DNA from: Halobacillus_A sp043497005
GTDB lineage: Bacteria > Bacillota > Bacilli > Bacillales > Halobacillaceae
Assembly (NCBI RefSeq): GCF_043497005.1
Contig: NZ_JBIEKE010000003.1
Span: forward strand, 248,001-312,000
Direction of reading: 5' to 3'
DNA: 64,000 nucleotides
The notes beneath the pieces were generated by a model. It did not search any database. It was not told the origin of the DNA and saw only the letters and a list, made by a program, of their open reading frames with translations. This document shows positions 33,609-43,189 of the stretch, one piece after another (the stretch's first letter is position 1; each line of letters starts with the position of its first letter). Position numbers and translations under genes: made by a program.

Positions 33609-33648
33609 TAACTCACCTTCTTTTTAATTAAGAAGTAAATTTCATATA

Positions 33649-34836
33649 TTAATTTATTAATTCATAAAACTTATAAACCTCTTCACAATTACCTTTCTTC
33701 TCAGTCTTCAGAAAACTAATTACTCGTTCCTTTAAAAGTGGTTCTTCTAAATATCTTTTAATTCCCTTATAAACACTCTCACCATCCATACTTACAACTA
33801 CCCCATTCTCATCGTCTATCATTTGGTTGTAAACAGCATCAAACCGTGTAGTAACAACAGGAACATTTAACATTCTTGCTTCAGCTAAAGCTAACCCAAA
33901 ACCTTCATACTTAGAAGTCTGCACATATAAGTCAGAAGCTTTTATATAAGGATAAGGATTAGATTTGACTCCCAGCAAAATAAAGTTATTACTTAAATTC
34001 CTTTTAATAATTTCTCTTTCAATTTCCTCTTTTAATGGTCCTTTACCTAACACATACCATTTAAAATCTATTCCGTTATTCTTTAATTTTTCACATGCCT
34101 CTAGCGCTATATCATAGCCTTTTTGTCTTGCTAATCTCCCAATTGTTAAAATACGCAGGCCCTTAAAGTTATCCTCGTAGCCATATTCAAGATTCGCCAT
34201 ATTTTTAATTAATTCAGGGTGATTTATGTCATAAATCACTTCTAACTTGTTCTTAAACTGAGGAAAAGTTTTGTTAAAAACGTCCTTAGTAGAGTTGGAA
34301 ACTGCAATAATATTATTAAATTCCTGGTAGTATTTTTGTTGAAAATTTTTTTCTCTTTGGTTCAAATGATAGCTGACATTCACCCAAGCGAATTTTTTTT
34401 TTGCTCTAACTTTTTCTGCAACGTAAAAAGTTGGGACTCCCTGTGAGTAGCTTATAGCTATGTCATACTCACCTTGATTACTTTCAATTAAATTTGAAAC
34501 CGTTTGCCAATATATTCTTGCTTTTTCAGGATTACTATATTTTTTCAGACGAATCTTTGTTGAGAATTTAACCCTCGACGTCAACATATTTATATTTTTA
34601 TTTTTTATGGAGTATTTTATTGATTCTTTTATGCTAGAGTTTGAGAATTCAGTGTAACAAAGAGGTGGTAATACATTTACCTTTTGAGGAATAAATCTTT
34701 CTAATTTATTTCCGTGAGAGAATAACATAAGATCCACAGAGAATTTATCATAATCTAAAAGAGAGAGTAACGTTACTAGACTCTTTTCAGCTCCAGCCAC
34801 ATCTAAAGATTCAATTACAAATAGTATTTTTTTCAA
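33649..34836 (-). CDS. Family-4 glycosyltransferase
   Basis: A 395-residue GT-B enzyme related to its neighbour at 32475. SLDVAGAEKSLVTLLSLLDY opens the acceptor half; LTIGRLARQKGYDIA (near residue 230) and KYEGFGLALAEARML (near 315) form the sugar-nucleotide site. It is AT-rich in codon use and 16 bases after the phosphotransferase gene. It is likely to add one sugar of the repeat unit. Confidence 0.85.
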   Translation of the reverse strand: MKKILFVIESLDVAGAEKSLVTLLSLLDYDKFSVDLMLFSHGNKLERFIPQKVNVLPPLCYTEFSNSSIKESIKYSIKNKNINMLTSRVKFSTKIRLKKYSNPEKARIYWQTVSNLIESNQGEYDIAISYSQGVPTFYVAEKVRAKKKFAWVNVSYHLNQREKNFQQKYYQEFNNIIAVSNSTKDVFNKTFPQFKNKLEVIYDINHPELIKNMANLEYGYEDNFKGLRILTIGRLARQKGYDIALEACEKLKNNGIDFKWYVLGKGPLKEEIEREIIKRNLSNNFILLGVKSNPYPYIKASDLYVQTSKYEGFGLALAEARMLNVPVVTTRFDAVYNQMIDDENGVVVSMDGESVYKGIKRYLEEPLLKERVISFLKTEKKGNCEEVYKFYELIN

Positions 34837-34852
34837 GATTCTCCCCCTTATC

Positions 34853-35851
34853 TTAATACGTAGCTAGGTACCTTATAACATAATGTTCAATATCTTTTGC
34901 AAACTCCCTAAATTCAATCTGACTTAATACTAAATACACATATTCAATTAAGTATAATTTATAAAGTATTTCCCTATCGGTTCTAAAAAAACTTTTAATT
35001 TCTTGAGATTCGTAATCTGCGTTAGAGGCAATAACTTTAATTTCACTAGAAACACCACTATCAATCTGTTTCTCCATTTCGAGTTTATTTAAGAAAAATT
35101 GAATATCAAAAATGGGAGAACGGAAATCACAAAACTCCCAATCTATAGGAATAAGATTATTTTTGTAGATAATTAGATTATTACAGGTAATGTCTCCATG
35201 TGTAACCACTTGTGGAATATATGTCATAGGAAAGTTATTATTCAAGTAATTTATTGATTCTTCAACAAAATCGCTAATACATTTAGTTTGAGTTTTGGAT
35301 AAAATATATGTGTTTTTCTTCAAATTATCAAATATTCCATTTTTCAAAGTGTTAAAATACATATCTGAATTAATCTTCTTTACCTTTGACAACTTTATCA
35401 TCTTAACAAATAAGTCACTACACACCTTTGGATTATTAACTAGATAAGCATAAGTTGGATGATTTCCATTTATATAATATTCTTCTAAAATCATGTTCTT
35501 CTTATCCCATTTAACTAAATTAATCATTCTATTATATTTAATTAAGTTAAATTGCTTTTCTGCCAATCTTTCATAATTATGGTGGTACAGATTATAAATA
35601 ATATTATTAGAGGTTGAGAATACCTTATAATTTGTATCACTTACTTTCATAACCAAGTCACCTTTTTTTGGTAAATATATTAAACGTGATTTAGACTTCA
35701 AAAAAATCTTTATATATAATAATATTTTTTTATGCTTATTTGTATGAGGAAGCAATGGGTTTATTTTGAAAAATAAAATAACAATAAGCTTTAATAAAGA
35801 AATATTTTTGTTAACATATAATCTTTTTTCTAATTGAATATATTTTTCCAT
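34853..35851 (-). CDS. Aminoglycoside/choline-kinase-like phosphotransferase in the glycan locus
   Basis: A 332-residue protein. The catalytic loop VTHGDITCNNLI (near residue 217) and the metal site IPIDWEFCDF (near 235) are those of the choline kinase/aminoglycoside phosphotransferase fold. The N-terminal 60 residues are basic and partly hydrophobic. In a polysaccharide locus such kinases often phosphorylate a sugar or a small alcohol to be added to the polymer (LicA-like), and a resistance function is less likely. It lies between GT2 and GT4 genes with 11-17-base gaps, so in one operon. The substrate is unknown. Confidence 0.7.
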   Translation of the reverse strand: MEKYIQLEKRLYVNKNISLLKLIVILFFKINPLLPHTNKHKKILLYIKIFLKSKSRLIYLPKKGDLVMKVSDTNYKVFSTSNNIIYNLYHHNYERLAEKQFNLIKYNRMINLVKWDKKNMILEEYYINGNHPTYAYLVNNPKVCSDLFVKMIKLSKVKKINSDMYFNTLKNGIFDNLKKNTYILSKTQTKCISDFVEESINYLNNNFPMTYIPQVVTHGDITCNNLIIYKNNLIPIDWEFCDFRSPIFDIQFFLNKLEMEKQIDSGVSSEIKVIASNADYESQEIKSFFRTDREILYKLYLIEYVYLVLSQIEFREFAKDIEHYVIRYLATY

Positions 35852-35862
35852 AGCTCATTCCC

Positions 35863-36867
35863 TTATTTAAAAGTATTTATAGGTTTGTTTTTCAATCCAT
35901 TTGTTAATTTTATTAATAACTTAAAAAGCTTAGGTTTTACAAAGAAAATAATAAAAAACACTTTTTGTTTAATGCTAAAGAAAGGATTAGCTAAAAGACC
36001 TGGTAAATTTCTATTAAATGTTTTCTTTAATATTTTCAGCTCCTTATTCGAATTCAATATATTATCTTCGGTTACAAAATAATTCCAAAATAAAAGATCT
36101 GTATATCTTATTTCTGATAAATGTAATATTTTCTTGTTTCTTAATCTTCTAAATAAATTAACTCTTTCATTTAATGCAAACACTTTATCTAACTTACTTA
36201 CATTATATGGTGAATTCACAATACTACCTTCTCTTATTAAATAGTTATATAATTTCTTTCTAATATAAGTAACCTTTTTCGCTTCGAGTAATAGCTTATG
36301 GGTAATAAATTCGTCCTCATAAATTTTACTCTTATCAAATTTAACTTCTTTGAAAATCTCTTTTTTAAATAACTTGTTCCAAACTACAACGAAAGTCTCT
36401 GGTATCTCAGTATAAATTTTTTCTAGAGCTTCATAATTAGTAAGATTAATTATTGGACTATCTCTATCTTCACATTTTGAAACATCGTTCTCATCTTCAT
36501 TAAGTTTAAAAAAATCGCATACAACTATATCTGACCCGTTTTTTATAGCAGTGTTATACATCACTTCATACATGTTTGTAAGTAAGTAATCATCGCTATC
36601 TACAAAACCTATATAATTCCCGGTTGCATAGTTAAGACCCATGTTTCTTGCGTCTGAAATACCTCCATTTTCTTTATGAATTACATTTACTCTAGAATCT
36701 TTTTGTTTATAATATTCACATATCTTCCCACAATTGTCCGGTGATCCATCATTTACTAAGATTAATTCAAAGTTTTTAAAAGTTTGAGATAGAATAGAGT
36801 CAATACATTTTTCTAAATACTTTTCGACCTTATAAACAGGAACAATGATGCTAATTTCTGGATTCAT
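35863..36867 (-). CDS. Family-2 glycosyltransferase
   Basis: A 334-residue GT-A enzyme: PEISIIVPVYKVEKYLEKCI at the start, ELILVNDGSPDN near residue 35 and the metal-binding GFVDSDDY near 88. The tail is basic and hydrophobic, suggesting membrane contact. Its start shares a base with the stop of the preceding GT2 (TAATG), so the two are translationally coupled. It is a paralogue of the genes at 36867 and 39427 and of the pseudogene at 31416. Confidence 0.88.
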   Translation of the reverse strand: MNPEISIIVPVYKVEKYLEKCIDSILSQTFKNFELILVNDGSPDNCGKICEYYKQKDSRVNVIHKENGGISDARNMGLNYATGNYIGFVDSDDYLLTNMYEVMYNTAIKNGSDIVVCDFFKLNEDENDVSKCEDRDSPIINLTNYEALEKIYTEIPETFVVVWNKLFKKEIFKEVKFDKSKIYEDEFITHKLLLEAKKVTYIRKKLYNYLIREGSIVNSPYNVSKLDKVFALNERVNLFRRLRNKKILHLSEIRYTDLLFWNYFVTEDNILNSNKELKILKKTFNRNLPGLLANPFFSIKQKVFFIIFFVKPKLFKLLIKLTNGLKNKPINTFK

Positions 36868-37847
36868 TAGATTCTCTCCCTATTTTTGAATTGGTAATGC
36901 AAATTAAGTAACTTAGGATTAAGCGCAATCATGATAATAATTAATTTATATTTTGAATTTAGGTGTTTACTTTGTAAAATTTTTTTATAATGATTTCTTA
37001 TATGCTTTTGAATAGTTAATAAATATCTAATTCTTAATTCAGTATTTTGCACTTGATTAAGTATATATACACTATTATCAACGCTCCAATAAACAAAGGT
37101 TGAATAACATTCGTCTAGTAAATTAGGATACTTTTTACGTATAAATTCTAAAATTTCTTCCCATCCTACAAAACTTCCTAATCTTCCTTCATGGTATTCT
37201 TTATTAAGAATACTGTTCTCTCTTTTAAAATACATATAGCCAGTGAAGTTAGTGAATACAACTTTGCTAGCTTTAGCAAACATTTGATAAGAAGTCGCTA
37301 AGTCTTCATGTAAAAGTCCGACCGGAAACTTAATGTTTGACATACATTTCCTATTAAACAATTTATTACAGACTGAAAAGCGATAAATTTCCCCTTTAAA
37401 AAGTTGTCTTAAGCCTTCGTTGTTATCCATTTCTAGTATTAAATCTTTCTCCTTTTTAGGTACAGATACATTTTTTTCATTAACTTCCCCAAATGTACAA
37501 ATAGAGATCTCGCTTCTTGTATATATACATAATTCATATAACTTTTTATACATATTTATATCAATATAATCATCACTATCCACGAAACCTATATACTCAC
37601 CCTTAACTATATCTAATCCTGCGTTCCTTGCTGAGCTTAACCCTCCATTTTTCTTATGAATTACCCTGATCCTTTTATCTTTTTCTGCAAACTCATCACA
37701 AATTTCGCCACTTCCATCAGTAGATCCATCGTTAACAACTATCACTTCAATATCAGTAAACGTTTGTTCAAGAATACTATCCAAACACCTTCTAAGATAA
37801 GGCTCCACATTGTAAACAGGAACAATTATACTTATAGCTGGATTCAT
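36867..37847 (-). CDS. Family-2 glycosyltransferase
   Basis: 326 residues from the ATG at 37847-37845, chosen for GTGGGTGA upstream; the longer ORF from 37871 would overlap tagD without a ribosome site. It begins MNPAISIIVPVYNVEPYLRR, with VIVVNDGSTDGS near 34 and GFVDSDDYID near 88. It follows the tagD-like gene by about 14 bases. A sharp fall in GC content begins around here and continues downstream to 29.4 kb. Confidence 0.87.
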   Translation of the reverse strand: MNPAISIIVPVYNVEPYLRRCLDSILEQTFTDIEVIVVNDGSTDGSGEICDEFAEKDKRIRVIHKKNGGLSSARNAGLDIVKGEYIGFVDSDDYIDINMYKKLYELCIYTRSEISICTFGEVNEKNVSVPKKEKDLILEMDNNEGLRQLFKGEIYRFSVCNKLFNRKCMSNIKFPVGLLHEDLATSYQMFAKASKVVFTNFTGYMYFKRENSILNKEYHEGRLGSFVGWEEILEFIRKKYPNLLDECYSTFVYWSVDNSVYILNQVQNTELRIRYLLTIQKHIRNHYKKILQSKHLNSKYKLIIIMIALNPKLLNLHYQFKNRERI

Positions 37848-37860
37848 AATCTCACCCACT

Positions 37861-38298
37861 TTACAATTCAATTTTCTCCTTTACCAAAGTCGAAGAAACA
37901 CCCTTCGTATAAGGAAAATACACAATATCCACTCCAACGCTGTGAAACTCTTTCTCAACTTCCATAAACAAAGCGTCACCCTTCCAGTCATCCCCTACAA
38001 ACATGACATTGAAATTTAACATTTCCCAGGCTGCTATTTTGTCTCTATTGACTTGTGGAATAACCTGGTCAACATAACGGATGCCACTTACAATATCTCT
38101 GCGATCCTCAAATGGAATAACAGGCTGCTTGTTTTTATATTCCTGAACGAGCTCATCTGCACTTACGCCGACGATAAGATACTCGCATTGTTCTTTCGCT
38201 TTACGTAAAATGTTTAGATGGCCGACATGGAATAGATCAAAGACGCCGGTTGTATATCCGATTTTATATGGCTTCATAAACTTCTCCTCCCTTTTCAC
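37861..38298 (-). CDS. tagD: Glycerol-3-phosphate cytidylyltransferase (TagD-like)
   Basis: A 145-residue nucleotidyltransferase with TTGVFDLFHVGHLNILRKAK near residue 15, including the HxGH motif, and RDIVSGIRYVDQVIP near 67. It makes CDP-glycerol from CTP and glycerol-3-phosphate. It is adjacent to and overlaps the CDP-glycerol transferase gene, so the polymer or a side group probably contains glycerol phosphate. The ATG is internal to the end of the upstream gene. The form is slightly longer than B. subtilis TagD because of seven extra N-terminal residues (MKREEKF); the second Met (residue 8, AGGGAGGAG upstream) is the more likely start. Confidence 0.88.
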   Translation of the reverse strand: MKREEKFMKPYKIGYTTGVFDLFHVGHLNILRKAKEQCEYLIVGVSADELVQEYKNKQPVIPFEDRRDIVSGIRYVDQVIPQVNRDKIAAWEMLNFNVMFVGDDWKGDALFMEVEKEFHSVGVDIVYFPYTKGVSSTLVKEKIEL

Positions 38299-39430
38299 TA
38301 AAGCAGATGCCTTCCATTTGATTTACGACTTGTTCTGATGCCTGGCCTTGTTCGTAAGAGCCTATTTTCTCTAAAAATAATTTTAGCTCGTCCTGATAAT
38401 GGTTTTCTTCAAACTTTTCAATCCTCTTAGTGAGCTCGTGATTAGAAGCTGCCTTAACAAATGGGAGTTCTTCTACATTAAAATATAGCTTTCTATCTTT
38501 CATCATGTATTCTTTCAGGTCAGGTACATATAAGAAGCAGGGCCGTTTGGTGATGGCATAATCAAACATGAGGGAAGAATAGTCTGTTATCAGTGCATCA
38601 GAAATGAACAATAGCTCCTGTATATCACTGTATTCCGTTACGTTTATAACACCCTCTCCCATCTGCTCGTCTTTTAATGAAAGGAGATGAGGATGAAATT
38701 TAACGATAATGGTCCACTCTCCTCCAAATCGTTGGGTGAGTGATTGGCGTAACTGCGGATAATCCAAGTCATAAACTGAGGTATCGTTCTTTCCTCTAAA
38801 TGTAGGAGCATACAATAGCACCTTTGTGTTAACTGATAAATTCAACTTTCGTTTTACTAAGTTACAGCCGCTTCTTTCTCCAAATAAAAGGTCATTCCTG
38901 GGAGTTCCATGTTTAAAAATTTTTCCATCATACCAGTACGATCTTCTAAATATATCTGTACTGTTTTCACATCCTGAGATCAGTAAGTCACATTTCTTAG
39001 AATCATGCTTGGCCATCTTCACATAATGTTCAGGAAGTGTTGCTTCTGCGTCTTTCTCGATTTGTTTTAAACGCATCGAGCTGTGCCAAGTCTGGATGTA
39101 ATATTGACTCTTTCTTTTTACAAATAAATCAGTGGTTCTAAAGTTGGTAATGATGATTTTAGATGTACAAAGTTCATAAAAGTACTTGATGGACATGACT
39201 TTTACTTTTCTTATTTTTGGGGGAATGTTATGTGCTTCTGGATTATTGAAAGCCCAGACGATATCGAATTTACTAGCATCTTGCTGAAGCACATACTCTG
39301 TAATGTATTTAGGGTTGCATCCATATTGGCTGCCGTAATAACTAAACATGAAGACTTTATTCTTTTTAATAGGAAAGCTGTTAAAGAAATAAATAATGAT
39401 ATAGGAAAGGAATTTTTTAAGTAGATTCAT
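38264..39430 (-). CDS. CDP-glycerol glycerophosphotransferase (TagB/TagF family)
   Basis: A 388-residue member of the family that moves glycerol phosphate from CDP-glycerol to a lipid-linked acceptor. QTWHSSMRLKQIEKDAE near residue 118 and ITDYSSLMFDYA near 287 are the family motifs; the usual QTWHGT reads QTWHSS here. The first 20 residues are hydrophobic and probably membrane-binding. With no long polymerase extension it is more TagB-like than TagF-like, so it may add a single glycerol phosphate as decoration. It overlaps the GT2 gene upstream and tagD downstream. Confidence 0.85.
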   Translation of the reverse strand: MNLLKKFLSYIIIYFFNSFPIKKNKVFMFSYYGSQYGCNPKYITEYVLQQDASKFDIVWAFNNPEAHNIPPKIRKVKVMSIKYFYELCTSKIIITNFRTTDLFVKRKSQYYIQTWHSSMRLKQIEKDAEATLPEHYVKMAKHDSKKCDLLISGCENSTDIFRRSYWYDGKIFKHGTPRNDLLFGERSGCNLVKRKLNLSVNTKVLLYAPTFRGKNDTSVYDLDYPQLRQSLTQRFGGEWTIIVKFHPHLLSLKDEQMGEGVINVTEYSDIQELLFISDALITDYSSLMFDYAITKRPCFLYVPDLKEYMMKDRKLYFNVEELPFVKAASNHELTKRIEKFEENHYQDELKLFLEKIGSYEQGQASEQVVNQMEGICFSEKGGEVYEAI

Positions 39431-40473
39431 GTTACTTCGGCTCCTTCCCTGCTAATCTTTTCAAGTCCTGGTGGCTTAGAAAAAACTTTTAATTTCCTCA
39501 TTACTTTTCGAAAGCCCAAGTAAGCAACATTCAAGTAAGGACTTTTATAAAATAAACTCAGCTGAAAATTCAGCTGCTGATCATTTTCGGTGGCCTGTTT
39601 AAAATTAGAATAGTTCTGACGAATGTACTCTTTTATTTCATTTCGATGCTCTCTTTTTTTATCTACCTTACGATTTAAAAGCAGAAGATTGTAATGAATG
39701 AGCAGGTTCTTTAATAATTGTTTGTAAGATTCTTGAGTGAGGCTCGTATGTTTTTTTTCCAGAAAATCATGCCTGACTTTAAGGCCTTTAATCATATCTA
39801 AATTTCTAGTTGTGTAATTAGCTACGATACTGTCATCACGCTGGTAATAGTTATATAAAGGTTCGTTCAAAACAATAAAGGTTTTAACGCGATGCATCAC
39901 GTTGTGAGCCCAGAAGACGTCTTCAAATAATACTCCTTTTTCAAATTCCAGGTCGCGAATAAGGTCGGTTTTATAGAGCTTGCCCCAGGCGAAGTTTTTC
40001 ACGGTTTCGTTTTTTACGAGTTCATACATTAGCTTTTCATTGTCGTAGATTAGAAGGTCGCCATTTTTTGAGTAATACCTTTGGTCAAATAGCAGATGCT
40101 CCTTATGTGCATAATAAAAAGCTGATTGAATGACATCAGCTTTAAAGGCGAGCATATGGTGAAGCATGTTGTCAATGGCTTGTTGTTCCAGCCAATCATC
40201 ACTATCGACAAACATGGTGAATTCTCCAGTTGCGTGCTTCATTCCAAAATTCCGTGCATCCGACAGACCGCCATTTTCTTTATGCAAAGCTTTCACTCTC
40301 ACATCTTTCTCAGCATATTGATCTGCTATTTCACCACATCGGTCAGGGGAACCGTCATCGACTAGAATAACCTCTATATTGCGGTAGGACTGTGTAAGTA
40401 TGCTGTCTATGCAGCGGTGGATGTATTTTTCTACTTTATATATAGGAACAATAACGCTGACTGTTTTATTCAA
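39427..40473 (-). CDS. Family-2 glycosyltransferase
   Basis: A 348-residue GT-A protein with MNKTVSVIVPIYKVEKYIHR at the start, EVILVDDGSPDRC near 35 and MFVDSDDWLE near 90. The start is TTG at 40473 with AGGAGGTGT upstream. It ends inside the first codons of the glycerophosphotransferase gene (4-base overlap). It is likely to be a sugar transferase for the repeat unit. Confidence 0.88.
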   Translation of the reverse strand: MNKTVSVIVPIYKVEKYIHRCIDSILTQSYRNIEVILVDDGSPDRCGEIADQYAEKDVRVKALHKENGGLSDARNFGMKHATGEFTMFVDSDDWLEQQAIDNMLHHMLAFKADVIQSAFYYAHKEHLLFDQRYYSKNGDLLIYDNEKLMYELVKNETVKNFAWGKLYKTDLIRDLEFEKGVLFEDVFWAHNVMHRVKTFIVLNEPLYNYYQRDDSIVANYTTRNLDMIKGLKVRHDFLEKKHTSLTQESYKQLLKNLLIHYNLLLLNRKVDKKREHRNEIKEYIRQNYSNFKQATENDQQLNFQLSLFYKSPYLNVAYLGFRKVMRKLKVFSKPPGLEKISREGAEVT

Positions 40474-40485
40474 TTCTTACACCTC

Positions 40486-41664
40486 CTATGCTAGTTGATA
40501 GAGTTTATCTAATTCATGTTCATTATGATAATTTTGATTGCTGCAATTATGCTCCAGCTGACTTCTTAACTCCTTATCCTGATACAGTTTTTCGATACCA
40601 TCGGCAATTCCTTCTGGAGACAGCTCACATATAAATCCATCAATTCGATCGTTTACTTGACTGGTTGCCGTTTGATAATTCGTGATAACCACAGGTTTAC
40701 CTAAAAGCTGGGCTTCTCCTACGGTCACCGCCTTTCCTTCATAGCGGGAAGGCTGAACGTAGAGGTCTGCTGCTTTCATAAAAGGATAGGGATTGATTTT
40801 TTTACCTAACAAATAAAAGCAATCTTCCAATTTATTATCTTTGATTTGCTTTCTTAGCTTATCTTCATCTCCGCCATAGCCGACCACGTACCAGGCCAGC
40901 TGATTATACCCTTTATCTACCAGCAGTTTCATAGCATATACTGCCTGGTCAATTCCTTTAGCATGCGACAGACGGGCCACGGTTATTATTTTGAACCTTG
41001 GGTCGTTCTTCATTGGGTTGTCTACCGTCTCATTTGATAGAGTTCGCACTAAGTGAGGCGAGGTAATATTCTCTATCACTTTTACTTTATTTTTTAGTGG
41101 AGGGTATTTTTTAATGAAGGCTTGTTTGCACTGTTCCGACACAGCGATGATATGGTCGAACTTATCCCATAATTCAAGATCCATTTCCAACTCCGTGTCC
41201 ACCGTCGAATAATCGGTATGAATCCAGGCAATTTTCGTCTTTGCTTTTACTTTTTCCGCCACCAGGTAATGTGGCCAAAGGTAACTGATCGCGACGTCAT
41301 AAGTCTTATCAACTTTAGGTAAAAAAGGCAATGCGTACTTCCACATGTACTGCATTTGCTTATACCCGTTCTCAGTTGATGCCCCCTGGTTCGCCCGGTA
41401 CTTCGCTATGAGTCTTGCCATGCCTATTGGCAGTTTTCCTTGCTTGATCACTTTTCCAATTGACATTCTAAATGTTTTATAGGACGGTACTTCATGTAAT
41501 AGCTTAGGCTGATCAGGAAGAAGATCCATAAATTCCCCCGTATGGCTGCAAAGCATTAATTCAACGTCGTATTTATCGTAGTCAAAGTGGGTTAACATGC
41601 TGATTAAGCTGCGCTCCACTCCTCCTACTTCCATATCAAAGGAGGTAATTAACAGGTTTTTCAT
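40486..41664 (-). CDS. Family-4 glycosyltransferase
   Basis: 392 residues from ATG 41664-41662, picked because CAAGGAGAAAGCT precedes it. SFDMEVGGVERSLISMLTHF forms the acceptor loop, ITVARLSHAKGIDQA (near residue 227) and RYEGKAVTVGEAQLL (near 310) the donor site. It starts within the last 30 bases of the upstream GT4, so it is coupled to it. Confidence 0.87.
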   Translation of the reverse strand: MKNLLITSFDMEVGGVERSLISMLTHFDYDKYDVELMLCSHTGEFMDLLPDQPKLLHEVPSYKTFRMSIGKVIKQGKLPIGMARLIAKYRANQGASTENGYKQMQYMWKYALPFLPKVDKTYDVAISYLWPHYLVAEKVKAKTKIAWIHTDYSTVDTELEMDLELWDKFDHIIAVSEQCKQAFIKKYPPLKNKVKVIENITSPHLVRTLSNETVDNPMKNDPRFKIITVARLSHAKGIDQAVYAMKLLVDKGYNQLAWYVVGYGGDEDKLRKQIKDNKLEDCFYLLGKKINPYPFMKAADLYVQPSRYEGKAVTVGEAQLLGKPVVITNYQTATSQVNDRIDGFICELSPEGIADGIEKLYQDKELRSQLEHNCSNQNYHNEHELDKLYQLA

Positions 41665-42790
41665 AGCTTTCTCCTTGCTTCCCATCATAAATTTTTAACA
41701 GCTTCGATATGCCAGCGTTTAAACTGTAATGGTTCAGCTCAAAACTATTAATGATTTTGTTAATATTCTTTTCTTTTTGTCCAGCTTTTCTAATGATTTC
41801 ATCTGCCCACTCTTCCGCTCCATCACTCACGGACAGCGTAGAAAACAACCCTAAACCTAAATCGGCTTCTGGCTGAATCGCTTCAGATACAATACAAGGC
41901 AGTCCGCTCGCTTGTGCCTCCAGTAATACCAACCCTAGTCCTTCATAGATCGAAGGAAAAACAAAAACATCCATAGTATGAAGAAGGGTCGCAATATCAT
42001 TTCTAACCCCTGCAAATTTTATGTTTTCTTTAATCCCTAACTCATCAGCTTCTTCTTCCACTTGTTTTCTAAGGTCTCCGTCCCCTACTAACAAAAGTTT
42101 CGCAGAGGGTTTTTTATTCACTACCGATTTCATCACTTTTAATAAAAAGGAATGGTTTTTTGCTTCGATAAAGCGCCCAATATGTCCAATGACAAAGCTG
42201 TGGCCTAATCCATATTCCATTTTGAATTCATTGACTTTCTGCTGAGGTTTTCCTATAAATGAGAAATAGTCAATCACATTAGGAAAGTATGAATATGCAG
42301 GCTTTTCAATTGTTCGACGGCCAAATAGGTATTTCCCTGATTGTTTACTGCACGCTAAATAATGGGTGGATACACGTTTAATGACTTTGCGCATACCACC
42401 AATATAAACTTTCTTAAGCAGTCGATCATGTTCATCATCCGTCGTATGAGCATGAGCAACTCTCACTTTCACACCAGCTAGTAAAGCAGCCGTATTGGCA
42501 ATGCCACAGTGAAAAAGCGTGTGAGCGTGAACAGCTTGATAAGGGCCAAATTGTTTTATAGCTTTGTATAATTCTTTAACCGAGCTTGTTTGATTGAGAT
42601 GAATCACTCGGCCGCCCAGCATTTGAATTTCTTTGTCGTAATGAGCTTCATCTTGACTATATGAAATAAAATCAAATTGAATCTTGTCCCTATCTATATT
42701 TCTGTATATATTCATTAACATCGTCTCTGTGCCTGCTCTGTTCATGCCTCCTGTGACATGGAGAACTCTCATAGGTTTTGATTGACTCAT
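41636..42790 (-). CDS. Family-4 glycosyltransferase (EpsF-like)
   Basis: A 384-residue GT-B enzyme: MRVLHVTGGMNRAGTETMLM at the start, HTLFHCGIAN near 100, IGHIGRFIEAKNHSF near 205 and FPSIYEGLGLVLLEAQ near 290. It resembles EpsF of the B. subtilis eps operon and the paralogue at 48715. It is the first glycosyltransferase after the SinR-like gene, 28 bases downstream of it. GC content is similar to that of the upstream eps core. Confidence 0.87.
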   Translation of the reverse strand: MSQSKPMRVLHVTGGMNRAGTETMLMNIYRNIDRDKIQFDFISYSQDEAHYDKEIQMLGGRVIHLNQTSSVKELYKAIKQFGPYQAVHAHTLFHCGIANTAALLAGVKVRVAHAHTTDDEHDRLLKKVYIGGMRKVIKRVSTHYLACSKQSGKYLFGRRTIEKPAYSYFPNVIDYFSFIGKPQQKVNEFKMEYGLGHSFVIGHIGRFIEAKNHSFLLKVMKSVVNKKPSAKLLLVGDGDLRKQVEEEADELGIKENIKFAGVRNDIATLLHTMDVFVFPSIYEGLGLVLLEAQASGLPCIVSEAIQPEADLGLGLFSTLSVSDGAEEWADEIIRKAGQKEKNINKIINSFELNHYSLNAGISKLLKIYDGKQGESYEKPVNYLL

Positions 42791-42818
42791 CCTTTCCCCT
42801 CAAATCCGAATAAAATAG

Positions 42819-43166
42819 CTAACTTTTTTCTTGCTGTTTCTTCCAGTGAATAAACTCAATGATATGTTTATACTCAGGCAGCTGTTCTTTCTCAATTCCT
42901 GCCTTTTTCAAATCGTATACAAATTGAACCCATTCATATTCAATTAAAGGTGGAAGTTTTGTCATTTGACGTTCTGAATTCAATAAATCATAGACATCCA
43001 CGTCTAATACTTCGGCTATCTTTATAACAAGCGTAATCGAAGGATTTTTATTAACGTTTCGCTCAATATTACTTAAATTTGATTTTGATGTGTTGGCTTG
43101 TTTTGCAAGCTCTGATAACGAAAGACCTTTCCCGCGTCGAATTTTATGGATGGTTGTTCCTATCAT
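42819..43166 (-). CDS. sinR: SinR-like transcriptional repressor encoded in the eps operon
   Basis: A 115-residue XRE-family regulator. The helix-turn-helix SLSELAKQANTSKSNLSNIE (residues 16-35) matches B. subtilis SinR closely, and the tail EYEWVQFVYDLKKAGIEKEQ plus HIIEFIHWKKQQEKS matches the SinR multimerisation/SinI-binding domain. Length is near the 111 residues of SinR. SinR represses matrix genes through GTTCTYT sites until SinI removes it. Here the gene sits between epsN-like and glycosyltransferase genes, so it would be made together with the enzymes it should repress: a negative loop. Matching palindromic boxes are present at three promoters in the window. No SinI-like gene is visible nearby. 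Confidence 0.87.
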   Translation of the reverse strand: MIGTTIHKIRRGKGLSLSELAKQANTSKSNLSNIERNVNKNPSITLVIKIAEVLDVDVYDLLNSERQMTKLPPLIEYEWVQFVYDLKKAGIEKEQLPEYKHIIEFIHWKKQQEKS

Positions 43167-43189
43167 TCATAAGTACCTCAATTTTTTTG

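Noticed and set aside
34853..35851. An aminoglycoside resistance gene
   Set aside because: The fold fits, but it sits inside the glycan locus between glycosyltransferases; a sugar or alcohol kinase role is more likely.
42884..42895. Single GTTCTTT strings inside coding sequence as extra SinR sites
   Set aside because: Isolated half-sites are expected by chance in AT-rich DNA; only palindromic, intergenic pairs were kept.
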